Part shown: one piece after another, positions 17,680 through 26,281 of the stretch
How positions within the stretch are numbered: the first letter of the stretch is position 1
Layout of the letters: each line of letters starts with the position of its first letter
Source: Anaerolineales bacterium
Lineage (GTDB): Bacteria > Chloroflexota > Anaerolineae > Anaerolineales > DRMV01
Direction: 5' to 3'
Length of the DNA: 48,135 nt
NCBI GenBank assembly: GCA_027053355.1
Contig: JALUDX010000077.1
Location: 1-48,135 of the forward strand
Made by a program: the position numbers and the translations under genes
The notes under the pieces: model-generated
What the model saw: the letters and a program-made list of their open reading frames with translations, nothing else
The model's database searches: none
Told to the model about the DNA's origin: nothing

Positions 17680-18776
17680 ACGTGCTGCATCTAACCACCG
17701 TCCATCCTCCTTTCGACCCCCGCATCTTCCACAAAGAGGTGAAGACTTTGGTAAAAGCGGGCTATAATGTGACACTGATTGCTCAACATAAGGGAAACGA
17801 GGAAGTAGAGGGTGTAAAAATCATCAGCCTCCCTGCTCCGCGAAGCCGTCTCTCTCGCATTTTTAGTCTTGCTTTACGAACATTCCGTTTGGCTTTGAAA
17901 CAGAAGGCAGCCCTCTATCACTTCCACGACCCCGAACTCATCCCTGTAGGGCTGACGCTCAAGGCGCTGACCTCAGCACGGGTAGTATATGACATTCACG
18001 AAGACTACCCCCGCCAGATTCTCTCTAAGCCGTGGATACCCTCTGCATTCCGCAAGCCCATCGCCTGGGGCATGGGGCTGTTGGAACGCTTAGCAGCCAG
18101 GTTCTTTGATGGCTTGGTTGCGGCCACGCCGGGGATTGCCCGCCGGTTTCCGTCCTCTAAAACTGTGGTCGTGAGCAATTTTCCCTGTGTAAAAGAATTA
18201 ACCCGTCAGGAAGAAACGGCTCCTTATCAGGAGCGCCCCAACTGGGTGGTATACGTGGGAAGCATCGCCTCTGTACGTGGCGCGATTGAAATGGTTGAGG
18301 CAGTGGCACGGGCAAACGCTCCTGTTCAACTGGTTTTGGCAGGGCGTTTTGAGTCGGCAGCATTGCAACAAGCCCTATCTGGCCTGCCGGGCTGGCAACG
18401 AACACGCTTCGTTGGATGGCTAAATCGTCGGCAGGTGAGAGATTTATTGGGAACAGCACGGGTGGGATTAGTGCTTCTTCATCCGCTCCCAAGATATCAG
18501 GAAGCCTGGCCCGTCAAACTTTTTGAGTATATGGCTGCTGGTATTCCCTTTATTGCCTCTGATTTTCTACTTTGGCGTGAATTAGGCGCTGGAGCCGGGT
18601 TGTTTGTTAACCCATTAGAACCTCAGGCCATTGCGCAGTCTATCGATTGGCTTCTTATGCACCCTGAAGAGGCTGAAGCCATGGGGCGTCGCGGCCGTGA
18701 GTTGGTTTTAGAGCAGTATAATTGGGAAACCGAGGCGCGAAAACTTCTGCAGTTGTATGAGGGGCTTTTGTCATAG
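17676..18776 (+). CDS. GT4-family glycosyltransferase
   Basis: This 366-residue GT-B fold glycosyltransferase starts MNVLHLTTVHPPFDPRIFHKE, a common opening for polysaccharide GT4 enzymes. The C-terminal half has PVKLFEYMAAGIPFIASDF, the donor-binding block with the conserved E-x7-E-like region. It probably adds one sugar of the repeat unit on the cytoplasmic face. Donor and acceptor cannot be told. It starts at an ATGA overlap with the Wzy candidate. A 25-nt gap follows before the next glycosyltransferase. Confidence 0.88.
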   Translation: MNVLHLTTVHPPFDPRIFHKEVKTLVKAGYNVTLIAQHKGNEEVEGVKIISLPAPRSRLSRIFSLALRTFRLALKQKAALYHFHDPELIPVGLTLKALTSARVVYDIHEDYPRQILSKPWIPSAFRKPIAWGMGLLERLAARFFDGLVAATPGIARRFPSSKTVVVSNFPCVKELTRQEETAPYQERPNWVVYVGSIASVRGAIEMVEAVARANAPVQLVLAGRFESAALQQALSGLPGWQRTRFVGWLNRRQVRDLLGTARVGLVLLHPLPRYQEAWPVKLFEYMAAGIPFIASDFLLWRELGAGAGLFVNPLEPQAIAQSIDWLLMHPEEAEAMGRRGRELVLEQYNWETEARKLLQLYEGLLS

Positions 18777-18801
18777 ATGTGGTCGCGGATGTGAGGTAGG
18801 A

Positions 18802-20058
18802 ATGATGTTAGTATGGATAGTACAAAGTGGTGAAGAATTGCCAAGGATAGATCCTGGCGCCCGTGAGTGGCGGTGTTCCATGCTGGCAAAAGCCTTAATT
18901 GCTAAGGGGCATAAGGTGCTGTGGTGGGGCTCCACGTTTAACCATGTTCGAAAGACACACCGTTACAGTAGCACTCAAACAATCGAAATCATGCCAGGCT
19001 GGGAGGTAAGACTACTCCATGGGCCTGGGTATAAACGAAGTCGTTCTTTTAAACGTGTGATTCATCATCGAACATTAGCCGCTTCTTTCGCACGGGAAGC
19101 CCACCTGTTCCCCAAACCTGACATTATATTTGCGAGTTTGCCAATTATAGAATTGGCAGAACAAGCAGTAGTGTATGCTCAACGAGCAAACGTGCCGGTG
19201 ATTGTAGATATCCGTGACTTATGGCCTGATCATTATCTTACCTTAGTCCCCCCTTGGTTTAGAGGTGTATTTCGATTAGTGCTATTCTCTGAATTTCGCC
19301 GGGCACAATTATTATTACGTAACGCCACTGGTATCACCGCAATCTCGTCTGAGTTTCTAAATTGGGGATTGAATTTTGCAGGAAGGCAGCGGCTATCAAC
19401 TGATCAAGTATTTCCGATGGGGTATCCATCCTCTCAAGTGCCCAGAGAAGTGCTAATGGCTAAACAGAAAGAGTTAATTGAGAGATATGGTATTGATACA
19501 AATAAATTAATAGTAGTTTTTGTTGGCACAATTAATTCTGTTTTTGATTTTGATACTATAATACAAGCAGCGCGGCTACTCCAGCAAGAAGGGAATAATA
19601 GCATACAATTTGTAGTCGTGGGTGATGGTAGCCATAGAGAAAACTTGTATACCAAAACACGATACTTAAACAATGTCGTTCTCACAGGATGGCTAGACCA
19701 TACTTCTGTATCTGCTATACTCCATATGGCCTCTGTAGGGTTGGCCCCCTATGCGGAGGAAAAATCTGTTAGCGGTTCCCTACCTAATAAGGCATTTGAA
19801 TATATGGCGTTCGGGCTACCCATTCTTTCCTCTCATCGTGGGGATCTAGAACGATTAATTCTAAATGAACAAATAGGGCTTCATTACCAAGCCGGAGATG
19901 TGGATTCGTTAATACAAAGTCTGCGACGGCTAATAAACAACCCCCATGAACGACAGGAAATGAGTAAGCGATCACAAACTCTTTATAATACGACCTATCG
20001 CCCAGAAGTCGTCTACTCTCGTATGGTTGAATTTCTCGAGAAAATTACCCATGGTTGA
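18802..20058 (+). CDS. GT4-family glycosyltransferase, WbuB-like
   Basis: This 418-residue GT-B glycosyltransferase has an N-terminus (WIVQSGEELPRIDPGAREWR, LAKALIAKGHKVLWWGS) and a middle (VPVIVDIRDLWPD) that resemble WbuB-type transferases of O-antigen loci, with the C-terminal donor block PNKAFEYMAFGLPILSS. I chose ATG 18802 (a second ATG follows at 18805) behind GAGGTAGG. A longer start at 18757 lies in the previous gene. It is among the most AT-rich genes of the window, which suggests recent acquisition. It overlaps the next gene by 8 nt. Confidence 0.85.
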   Translation: MMLVWIVQSGEELPRIDPGAREWRCSMLAKALIAKGHKVLWWGSTFNHVRKTHRYSSTQTIEIMPGWEVRLLHGPGYKRSRSFKRVIHHRTLAASFAREAHLFPKPDIIFASLPIIELAEQAVVYAQRANVPVIVDIRDLWPDHYLTLVPPWFRGVFRLVLFSEFRRAQLLLRNATGITAISSEFLNWGLNFAGRQRLSTDQVFPMGYPSSQVPREVLMAKQKELIERYGIDTNKLIVVFVGTINSVFDFDTIIQAARLLQQEGNNSIQFVVVGDGSHRENLYTKTRYLNNVVLTGWLDHTSVSAILHMASVGLAPYAEEKSVSGSLPNKAFEYMAFGLPILSSHRGDLERLILNEQIGLHYQAGDVDSLIQSLRRLINNPHERQEMSKRSQTLYNTTYRPEVVYSRMVEFLEKITHG

Positions 20059-21169
20059 CAACGAAACTGGCACGTTTAATTTCCAAGGTCTTTTCTTCTA
20101 CCGCGGGCGTGTGGCGCTTTACGCCATCCTTAAAGCACTTGGCATTGGCCCCGCTGACGAAGTAGCCATCCAGGCATTTACTTGCCTTGCTGTGCCCGAA
20201 GGCGTGATGGCTACAGGTGCGCGTCCCTTATGGATCGACATCAAACCCAATGGCTTCAATATGGACGCCAAAGATCTTGATCGGAAACTAACCCCCAACA
20301 CCAAAGCAATAGTCGTCCAACACACTTATGGTATTCCTGCCGCGATGGATGAAATCGAGGAAGTGGCTCGCGCTCACAACCTTCCCATCATTGAAGATTG
20401 CTGCCATACCCTGGCTTCCACATATCGAGGGCGGCGCGTCGGCACGTTTGGCGTGGCTGCTTTCTATTCGTTCGAATGGGGCAAACCCATTGCCGTAGGT
20501 ATCGGCGGCGCTGCCGTGATCAATGATGACGAACTACGGCAACGCGTTGCCAATGCTTATCAACATTACACCTTTCCTGCCTTTAAGCGCACCCTGCGAA
20601 TTCAGTTGCAGTATCATGCCTTTCGTCTACTGTATCGCCCTTCTTTGTACTGGCCTGTACGCACTCTGTTTCACACCTTAGGCAACCTGGGCTTAGCCGA
20701 AAGTAACTACAACCCCGTGAACACCAATGTCATTGCCGAAGATTTTCGGCTTCGTATGGCGCCTGTACTTCAAAAGCGCTTGCATAAAAAACTCCAAAGA
20801 CTGGAATCTCTGAATCAACACAGTCAAAAGATCAGCGCCTATTATCAGGCACACATTCGAACGGACGCGGTGGTTCATCCCCGCATACCGTCAGGTGCCC
20901 ATGTCATTTTTGCAAGATATCCATTGATAACTCACGATAAAAGAAAATTATTGCTTGAAGCCCAAAAGGCCAACGTTGAAATTGCGGATTGGTACGCCAC
21001 GCCGGTACATCCCCTGTCAGGGAAAAGCCTAAGTTTGGTACACTATGCTCAAGGCTCGTGCCCCAATGCTGAAAAAAGAGGCAAAGAAGTGATAACGTTA
21101 CCCACTCACTTCAACGTAAGAGAAAAAGACGCTGAAAGAATCACAGATTTTCTGAATAATTTGAGGTAA
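20051..21169 (+). CDS. Short-armed DegT/DnrJ/EryC1/StrS aminotransferase
   Basis: This 372-residue PLP-dependent aminotransferase has YRGRVALYAILKALGIGPADEV near residue 18, where other family members have this block near 60. It therefore lacks the usual 40-residue N-terminal arm. The probable Schiff-base lysine is K145 in SFEWGKPIAVGIGGAAV, and EDCCHTL supplies the PLP Asp. The arm normally helps form the dimer active site, so partner or substrate may differ. ATG 20051 overlaps the upstream gene by 8 nt. The alternative start at 20027 adds only eight residues and does not restore the arm. The substrate is unknown. Confidence 0.82.
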   Translation: MVDNETGTFNFQGLFFYRGRVALYAILKALGIGPADEVAIQAFTCLAVPEGVMATGARPLWIDIKPNGFNMDAKDLDRKLTPNTKAIVVQHTYGIPAAMDEIEEVARAHNLPIIEDCCHTLASTYRGRRVGTFGVAAFYSFEWGKPIAVGIGGAAVINDDELRQRVANAYQHYTFPAFKRTLRIQLQYHAFRLLYRPSLYWPVRTLFHTLGNLGLAESNYNPVNTNVIAEDFRLRMAPVLQKRLHKKLQRLESLNQHSQKISAYYQAHIRTDAVVHPRIPSGAHVIFARYPLITHDKRKLLLEAQKANVEIADWYATPVHPLSGKSLSLVHYAQGSCPNAEKRGKEVITLPTHFNVREKDAERITDFLNNLR

Positions 21170-21175
21170 GCATTT

Positions 21176-21820
21176 ATGAGCAACGAGCAGATAGTGTATA
21201 AAACAGATTCGTTGACTCCCAAAGAGATCAAAGCAGCCGTTCGCATTCAATTACAAGAACTCAATGAGGGATTTCTGAGTTCTCTGGGCGAGAAACCCTT
21301 GACTTTGATTTTTTCTTTCGCAGCATCCAATCCTTCAGGGGTGTTGGTGTTAGCGAAAAATAGTGAAACCGACAAAGTGATAGGTTACGTCCTCGGCTCG
21401 ACAAACACCCGACGCTTCTACAAAGAATTTCTTGCCAAACGTTTTGTCCCAGCAGTGGTTTATTTCTTACCAAGGATGCTCTCATTAGCGAAGATTAAAA
21501 AAGGTTTTGAAACTTTACTGTATCCTATGCGTAAAAAAGAAGAAAACACCCAAGAAAAGAAATGCGACGCAGAATTATTAGATCTAGCCGTCACCAAAGA
21601 TTATCACGGAAAAGGGATAGCACCTCGTCTCTTCGAGATGCTCGTTCAACAATTTCGCCAGAAAGGGGTCCAATGTTTCGATATTCCGACGACGGAAGGC
21701 CTCGATAGAGCCCATCATTTTTATGAAAAAATGGGCGCACAACGAGTTGGTGTAGTATATGTACACGGTCAGCAAAAAACCTTTATTTATCAGTACCATA
21801 TTGAGGAGAACGGAAGATGA
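21176..21820 (+). CDS. GNAT-family N-acyltransferase
   Basis: This 214-residue protein has a GNAT motif A, LAVTKDYHGKGIAPRLFEML, with the acyl-CoA pyrophosphate loop H-G-K-G-I-A, and a motif B (RAHHFYEKMGAQRVG). Between aminotransferase genes on both sides it is a good candidate for acylating an amino sugar formed by one of them. Protein or amino-acid acetylation cannot be excluded. A long insert at residues of about 80-125 contains many Lys/Arg. It ends in an ATGA overlap with the next aminotransferase. Confidence 0.78.
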   Translation: MSNEQIVYKTDSLTPKEIKAAVRIQLQELNEGFLSSLGEKPLTLIFSFAASNPSGVLVLAKNSETDKVIGYVLGSTNTRRFYKEFLAKRFVPAVVYFLPRMLSLAKIKKGFETLLYPMRKKEENTQEKKCDAELLDLAVTKDYHGKGIAPRLFEMLVQQFRQKGVQCFDIPTTEGLDRAHHFYEKMGAQRVGVVYVHGQQKTFIYQYHIEENGR

Positions 21821-22944
21821 GTAACAAAGCCCGTAACGTGCCTTTTTTCAACTACCCCTACGTCTTCACCTCTCGCGAAGAGCAATTCATGGAAACCATC
21901 CGCGACGTCGGCCGCCGGGGCGCCTTCATCATGCAAAAGGATCTCGCCGAGTTTGAGCGTCATCTTGCCGATTACGTAGGCGCAAAATACGCTGTCGGCG
22001 TGGCCAATGCCACGGACGGGCTACATCTGGCCGTTCGGGCAGCCGGTATTGGGCCTGGTGACGAGGTGCTCTTTGCCTCGCACACTATGGTCGCAACGGC
22101 AGCCGCAATCTACTTTGCCGGGGCCACGCCGGTGCCGGTGGATTGCGGGCCCGATCATCTCATCGACCCTGAATCTGTTCGGGCGGCAATTACTCCCCGC
22201 ACCAAAGCCATCATGCCCACCCAACTCAACGGGCGCACGGCGAACATGGATGAGTTGCTGGCCATCGCTGAAGAGCATGACCTCATAATTATCGAAGACG
22301 CTGCCCAGGCTTTGGGATCCAAATTCAAGGGGAAGTGTGCCGGTACCTTTGGCCTGGCCGGCGTGATCAGTTTCTACCCTGCCAAGACGTTGGGAGCCTT
22401 TGGCGATGGCGGCATCGTGTTCACCAACGATGAAGCAATGTATCGCAAACTCCTCCTTTTGCGTGATCATGGCCGTGACGAAGATGGTGAAGTGGTCATG
22501 TGGGGGCTGAATTCCCGCCTGGACAACCTCCATGCAGCAATCCTAGACTACAAACTCACCTACTATGATGAGGAAATCGCTCGCCGCCGAGAGATCGCGC
22601 GCTTATACAAAACTTACTTGCGCGAAGTCAAAGAATTGGTGTTACCGCCCGGCCCCGACGGCGACCCAGACCATTTCGACATTTTCCAGAATTACGAAAT
22701 CGAGGCGGAAAATCGCGACGCCTTGCGCGAATACCTTCGTGAGCACGGCGTGGGCACACTCATCCAATGGGGCGGGAAGGCTGTGCATCAGTTTGAGAAG
22801 TTGGGTTTCACCGTGCGTTTACCCAATACGGAGCGCCTTTTCCAGCGATGTCTAATGCTGCCCATGAATACTTCCTTGTCAGACGAAGATGTGCTCTACG
22901 TAAGCAACACCGTTCGCGATTTCTACGGCTATCCGAGGGTATGA
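21817..22944 (+). CDS. DegT/DnrJ/EryC1/StrS aminotransferase next to a split transketolase
   Basis: This 375-residue PLP enzyme has a full N-terminal arm, [38 protein letters not shown] and the Schiff-base lysine K190 in FYPAKTLGAFGDGG. GC content returns to the window's usual level here. It forms a close unit with the GNAT upstream (ATGA) and the transketolase halves downstream, so its keto substrate may come from the transketolase reaction. The AHBA-synthase family belongs to the same superfamily, but other AHBA genes are not seen. Confidence 0.87.
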   Translation: MSNKARNVPFFNYPYVFTSREEQFMETIRDVGRRGAFIMQKDLAEFERHLADYVGAKYAVGVANATDGLHLAVRAAGIGPGDEVLFASHTMVATAAAIYFAGATPVPVDCGPDHLIDPESVRAAITPRTKAIMPTQLNGRTANMDELLAIAEEHDLIIIEDAAQALGSKFKGKCAGTFGLAGVISFYPAKTLGAFGDGGIVFTNDEAMYRKLLLLRDHGRDEDGEVVMWGLNSRLDNLHAAILDYKLTYYDEEIARRREIARLYKTYLREVKELVLPPGPDGDPDHFDIFQNYEIEAENRDALREYLREHGVGTLIQWGGKAVHQFEKLGFTVRLPNTERLFQRCLMLPMNTSLSDEDVLYVSNTVRDFYGYPRV

Positions 22945-22946
22945 CC

Positions 22947-23780
22947 ATGAGTTTATCACCAGAGGAGCGCCTGGAGTTGCAAAAGTTGGCGGCAAAGGTG
23001 CGTCGCCATACGATAGAAATGACCCATAAGGCGAAAGCCTCGCATGTGGGTTCTTCGTTGTCTATGGTCGAGTTGCTGGTGGTTTTGTACAAGAAGATAT
23101 TGCACATCAAACCTGAGGAACCAGAGTGGCCCGAGCGCGATCGTTTCATCCTCAGCAAAGGGCATGGATGCGCTTCCTTTTACGCCCTTCTCGCGGAGAT
23201 AGGCTTCTTCCCTGTAAACTGGTTAGATACTTTCTACCAAGATGGCTCCAGGCTGCCCGGCCACGCGACGCACACCTATGTACCGGGCGTAGAAATTTCC
23301 ACGGGCTCTCTGGGGCATGGATTGTCGGTGGCTACCGGCATGGCCCTGGCGGCCAAACGCGACAAAAAGCCTTATCGGGTATTCTGCATGTTGAGCGATG
23401 GCGAATGTGATGAAGGGTCTACTTGGGAGCCCGCACTGTTTGCTCCTCAGCATCGGTTGGATAACTTAGTGGCTATCGTAGACTACAACAAAATCCAAAG
23501 TTTGGGTACGGTCAAAGAAGTTATGGATCTGGACTCCCTGGCAGCCAAGTGGCGCGCTTTTGGATGGGCGGTACGAGAAATCGATGGCCACGATATCGAT
23601 GCCATTGCCTCAACCCTCTCCTCCCTACCCTTCGAACCTGAACGCCCCAGTTGCCTAATCGCCCATACGGTCAAAGGGAAAGGGGTGAGTTTTATGGAAA
23701 ACAAACTACTGTGGCACTATCGCTCACCGCAAGGCGAAGAATACACTGCGGCCGTGGCCGAACTGGAGGGGCAGGAATGA
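22947..23780 (+). CDS. Transketolase, N-terminal subunit
   Basis: This 277-residue protein covers only the TPP-pyrophosphate domain of transketolase: HVGSSLSMVELLVVLY, SKGHGCASFYALLAEIGF, and the TPP/metal motif SDGECDEGSTWE...VDYNK. Two ATGs compete: 22941 (ATGA overlap) and 22947. I chose 22947 because GAGGG at 22935-22939 is 7 nt upstream, against 1 nt for 22941. The pyrimidine-binding half is the next gene. Split transketolases occur in archaea, anaerobes and secondary-metabolite or polysaccharide clusters (for example Rif15A/B). Confidence 0.9.
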   Translation: MSLSPEERLELQKLAAKVRRHTIEMTHKAKASHVGSSLSMVELLVVLYKKILHIKPEEPEWPERDRFILSKGHGCASFYALLAEIGFFPVNWLDTFYQDGSRLPGHATHTYVPGVEISTGSLGHGLSVATGMALAAKRDKKPYRVFCMLSDGECDEGSTWEPALFAPQHRLDNLVAIVDYNKIQSLGTVKEVMDLDSLAAKWRAFGWAVREIDGHDIDAIASTLSSLPFEPERPSCLIAHTVKGKGVSFMENKLLWHYRSPQGEEYTAAVAELEGQE

Positions 23781-24703
23781 GAACGGCTTTCATCCAAGAA
23801 CTCTTTGCAATCGCCCAAAAAGACCCCCGCATTGTGCTCATGGTGGGGGACCTGGGTTTTGGGGTGGTCACCCCATTCATGGAGAAATTACCTCAACAGT
23901 TTGTAAACGCCGGCGTCGCCGAGCAAAACATGACGGGCATGGCCGCGGGGATGGCACTTAGTGGGAAAATCGTCTTTACCTATTCCATCGCCAACTTCCC
24001 CGTCCTTCGTCCCTTGGAACAAATTCGCAACGATATATGCTATCACAACGCCAATGTGCGTATTGTGGCTGTAGGCGGCGGGATGGCCTACGGCGCTTTA
24101 GGCCCCTCCCACCACGCGACCGAAGACATCGCCGTCATGCGGGCCATGCCCAATATGGTCGTCGTAGCCCCCGGCGACCCCGTCGAGGCACGGTTGGCAA
24201 CCCAAGCCCTCATAAAACACCAAGGCCCGGCCTATCTGCGACTGGGGCGGGCTGGTGAACCTCTGGTACACCACACCCCACCTCACTTTGAAATAGGCAG
24301 AGCCATTTTAGTGCGTGAGGGGAACGACATCACATTAATTAGCACTGGTGGTCTCCTGCCTGAAGCGATAGAAGCCGCCCACAGGCTAAGCCAGGGCGGA
24401 ATCAACGCCAGGGTGCTCAGTATGCATACCATCAAACCATTAGACGAGGATGCCGTACTTGCCGCTGCCCGCGAAACATCGGCCATCTTCACTATCGAAG
24501 AACATAGCATTATTGGCGGGTTGGGCGGTGGGGTCGCGGAAGTCTTGGCGGAATCAGGAATATCCATTCCCATATTCAGGCGCCTTGGCATCCGGGGCGG
24601 CTTTTCCTCAGAAGTTGGAACCCAAAACTATCTGAGAAAACGCTACGGGCTTGATGCCGAAGGAATTGTCAAAACCGTACGCCACGCTTTGGAGGTCTCA
24701 TGA
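23777..24703 (+). CDS. Transketolase, C-terminal subunit
   Basis: This 308-residue protein carries the pyrimidine domain (GDLGFGVVTPF, then AGVAEQNMTGMAAGMAL with the Glu that activates TPP) and the C-terminal transketolase domain (VLSMHTIKPLDEDAV, IEEHSIIGGLGGGVAE). It would pair with the preceding protein to move a two-carbon ketol unit between sugar phosphates. Its place in a polysaccharide operon, and not next to pentose-phosphate genes, suggests a dedicated role. It starts at an ATGA overlap, and the next gene does the same. Confidence 0.92.
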   Translation: MRTAFIQELFAIAQKDPRIVLMVGDLGFGVVTPFMEKLPQQFVNAGVAEQNMTGMAAGMALSGKIVFTYSIANFPVLRPLEQIRNDICYHNANVRIVAVGGGMAYGALGPSHHATEDIAVMRAMPNMVVVAPGDPVEARLATQALIKHQGPAYLRLGRAGEPLVHHTPPHFEIGRAILVREGNDITLISTGGLLPEAIEAAHRLSQGGINARVLSMHTIKPLDEDAVLAAARETSAIFTIEEHSIIGGLGGGVAEVLAESGISIPIFRRLGIRGGFSSEVGTQNYLRKRYGLDAEGIVKTVRHALEVS

Positions 24704-25443
24704 AACAGCAAAAAATCTTCAAGCGCGCTTTTGACATTCTGGCATCCGCCATCGGGTTGATTGTCGCCAGTCCAGTTTTGATACCGGTCATCGTCGCGGT
24801 ATGGCTGCAAGATTTCCACTCTCCTTTCTACATCGCTACCCGCATTGGGAAAGGCGGTAAACCTTTCCGGATGGTCAAACTCCGCTCCATGGTCGTCAAT
24901 GCCGACAAGACTGGCGTCGATTCCACGTCCGCGAAAGACCCGCGCATCACACCGGTCGGCCGTTTTATTCGACGCTATAAACTCGACGAACTTTCCCAAC
25001 TATGGAATGTACTCAAAGGAGATATGAGCCTGGTCGGGCCGCGCCCCCAGGTACCCAGAGATGTTGCCCTGTACACTAATGAGGAACAGCGTCTATTGAG
25101 CGTAAAACCGGGCATAACCGACATCGCCTCTATTGTCTTTGCAGACGAAGGCGACATCCTCAAAGATAGCGCAGATCCCGATTTGGACTACAACCGACTC
25201 ATCCGCCCCTGGAAAAGCCGGTTAGGGTTGCTGTATATCGAGCATCAATCTTTTCTCTTGGACTTGCGCTTGATTTTCCTCACTGCGTTAGCGATCATTT
25301 CCCGGAAAAGAGCCTTATCGGGCATTCAACACATTCTCGACGAATTGGGCGCCGACGAAATGCTAAAACGAGTCGCTCGCCGTGAAGAAGCGCTCCAACC
25401 CTACCCGCCTCCCGGAGCAACGGAAGTGGTGTCAAGGCGATAA
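24700..25443 (+). CDS. Monotopic phosphoglycosyltransferase (bacterial sugar transferase, PglC/WcaJ C-domain type)
   Basis: This 247-residue protein starts repeat-unit synthesis by moving a sugar-1-phosphate to undecaprenyl phosphate. It has one re-entrant hydrophobic segment (about 9-32), FRMVKLRSMVVNAD, the catalytic dyad Asp96-Glu97 in KLDELSQLWNV, and GDMSLVGPRPQVP. The C-terminal extension (about 200-247) is longer than in PglC. Because a PglF-type dehydratase and a decayed PglE-type gene follow, its ancestral donor may have been a UDP-diNAc-bacillosamine-like sugar. Confidence 0.92.
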   Translation: MKQQKIFKRAFDILASAIGLIVASPVLIPVIVAVWLQDFHSPFYIATRIGKGGKPFRMVKLRSMVVNADKTGVDSTSAKDPRITPVGRFIRRYKLDELSQLWNVLKGDMSLVGPRPQVPRDVALYTNEEQRLLSVKPGITDIASIVFADEGDILKDSADPDLDYNRLIRPWKSRLGLLYIEHQSFLLDLRLIFLTALAIISRKRALSGIQHILDELGADEMLKRVARREEALQPYPPPGATEVVSRR

Positions 25444-25575
25444 CTCGCAAGAACATTGAGATTCTCTCAACACTCTCTGCCCCTCTACAATTTTGCGTCT
25501 TCCCCTTGGCTGGAGAAAATCCCCCGTCATCCGCGACCCATTTCGTCCGCCCGAGCAGGCACACACGGCCTGAAA

Positions 25576-25994
25576 AGCGGGTATAATTACCGCCTAAGCA
25601 ACCTACTCGCCGCGGTGGGGCGAGGGCAGTTGCGCGTTTTAGACGAACGGGTGCGGCAAAAACGGGAGAGATTCAACCAATACCAACCAATCAGCCTTAA
25701 ACCATTATTTGCCTGGCATCACGTTCGTGCCCCAAGCGCCATGCGGCCACCATATCCAGATGGCTCACCACTTTAGCCATTGCCCCCTCGCCTTTGGCGC
25801 CAACCGTGAAGACATCCGCTTAGCCTTACAAGCCGCAAGCATCAAATCTCGTTCATTATGAAAGCCCATGCATTTACAACTTCTGTATCGGGAATCCGAA
25901 ATCTTCGGGGGTTCGGCGGCCGTGGTCGAAACGCTTTTTGAAGAAAGGCTTAGCCCCTTCAGGAACTTAAATGACCGCCAACGACATGCAGCGG
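25576..25994 (+). pseudogene. Decayed PglE/EpsN-like DegT aminotransferase (C-terminal half only)
   Basis: Fragments of one protein can be read in shifting frames. 25576-25686 gives SGYNYRLSNLLAAVGRGQLR and the following DERV block. 25758-25795 gives RWLTTLAIAP. A 1-nt deletion near 25795 moves to FGANREDIRLALQAASIKSR (to 25858). The next codon, which is Trp in the family motif LWKPMHLQ, is TGA at 25859-25861, followed in frame by KPMHLQ...VVETLFEE. An extra base near 25946 moves to GLAPSGT, then a TAA (25968-25970), then MTANDMQR. This order and these motifs match the C-terminal half of PglE/EpsN-type aminotransferases. The N-terminal half, including the PLP lysine, is missing. Confidence 0.85.
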
Positions 25995-26281
25995 TTTTTT
26001 GGGCTTTCCGCCACTTCCAGCGATAACTCCGCCAACCCGAGGACAGCGCATGACCTGCCCTAACACCAGCCGCGGCTCCCCACCAGGGAGGGATTATCAT
26101 CACAAGAGTGCCTTCGCTCCGGCCTCTTCCTGCAATGTAGCCGCACTTTTAGGCCATTAGCCCCGGGCTGTGGTGGGTGCCTTGGCGCGCCTTTTCTTCG
26201 TAAAAAATCTACGGTGGTTGTTTCACCATATCGCCCACGCCCAACGAAAAAACACGCCCCCGTCATCCGATAACTTTCACC
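25995..26281. other. Non-coding remainder between the pseudogene and the dehydratase
   Basis: No reading frame here resembles a known protein, and neither strand shows a convincing promoter or terminator. It is probably further decay of the pglE-like region, plus the leader of the next gene. A good ribosome site is absent before ATG 26282 (TTTCACC). Confidence 0.4.

Noticed and set aside
21817-24703. AHBA (aminoshikimate) biosynthesis cluster
   Set aside because: Only the DegT and transketolase parts are seen. No aminoDHQ synthase, aminoDHQ dehydratase or kinase is present, and the neighbours are glycan genes.
25456-25776. A small intact gene of 106 codons
   Set aside because: Its middle is a recognisable piece of a larger aminotransferase, and neighbouring frames continue the same protein, so it is part of a pseudogene.
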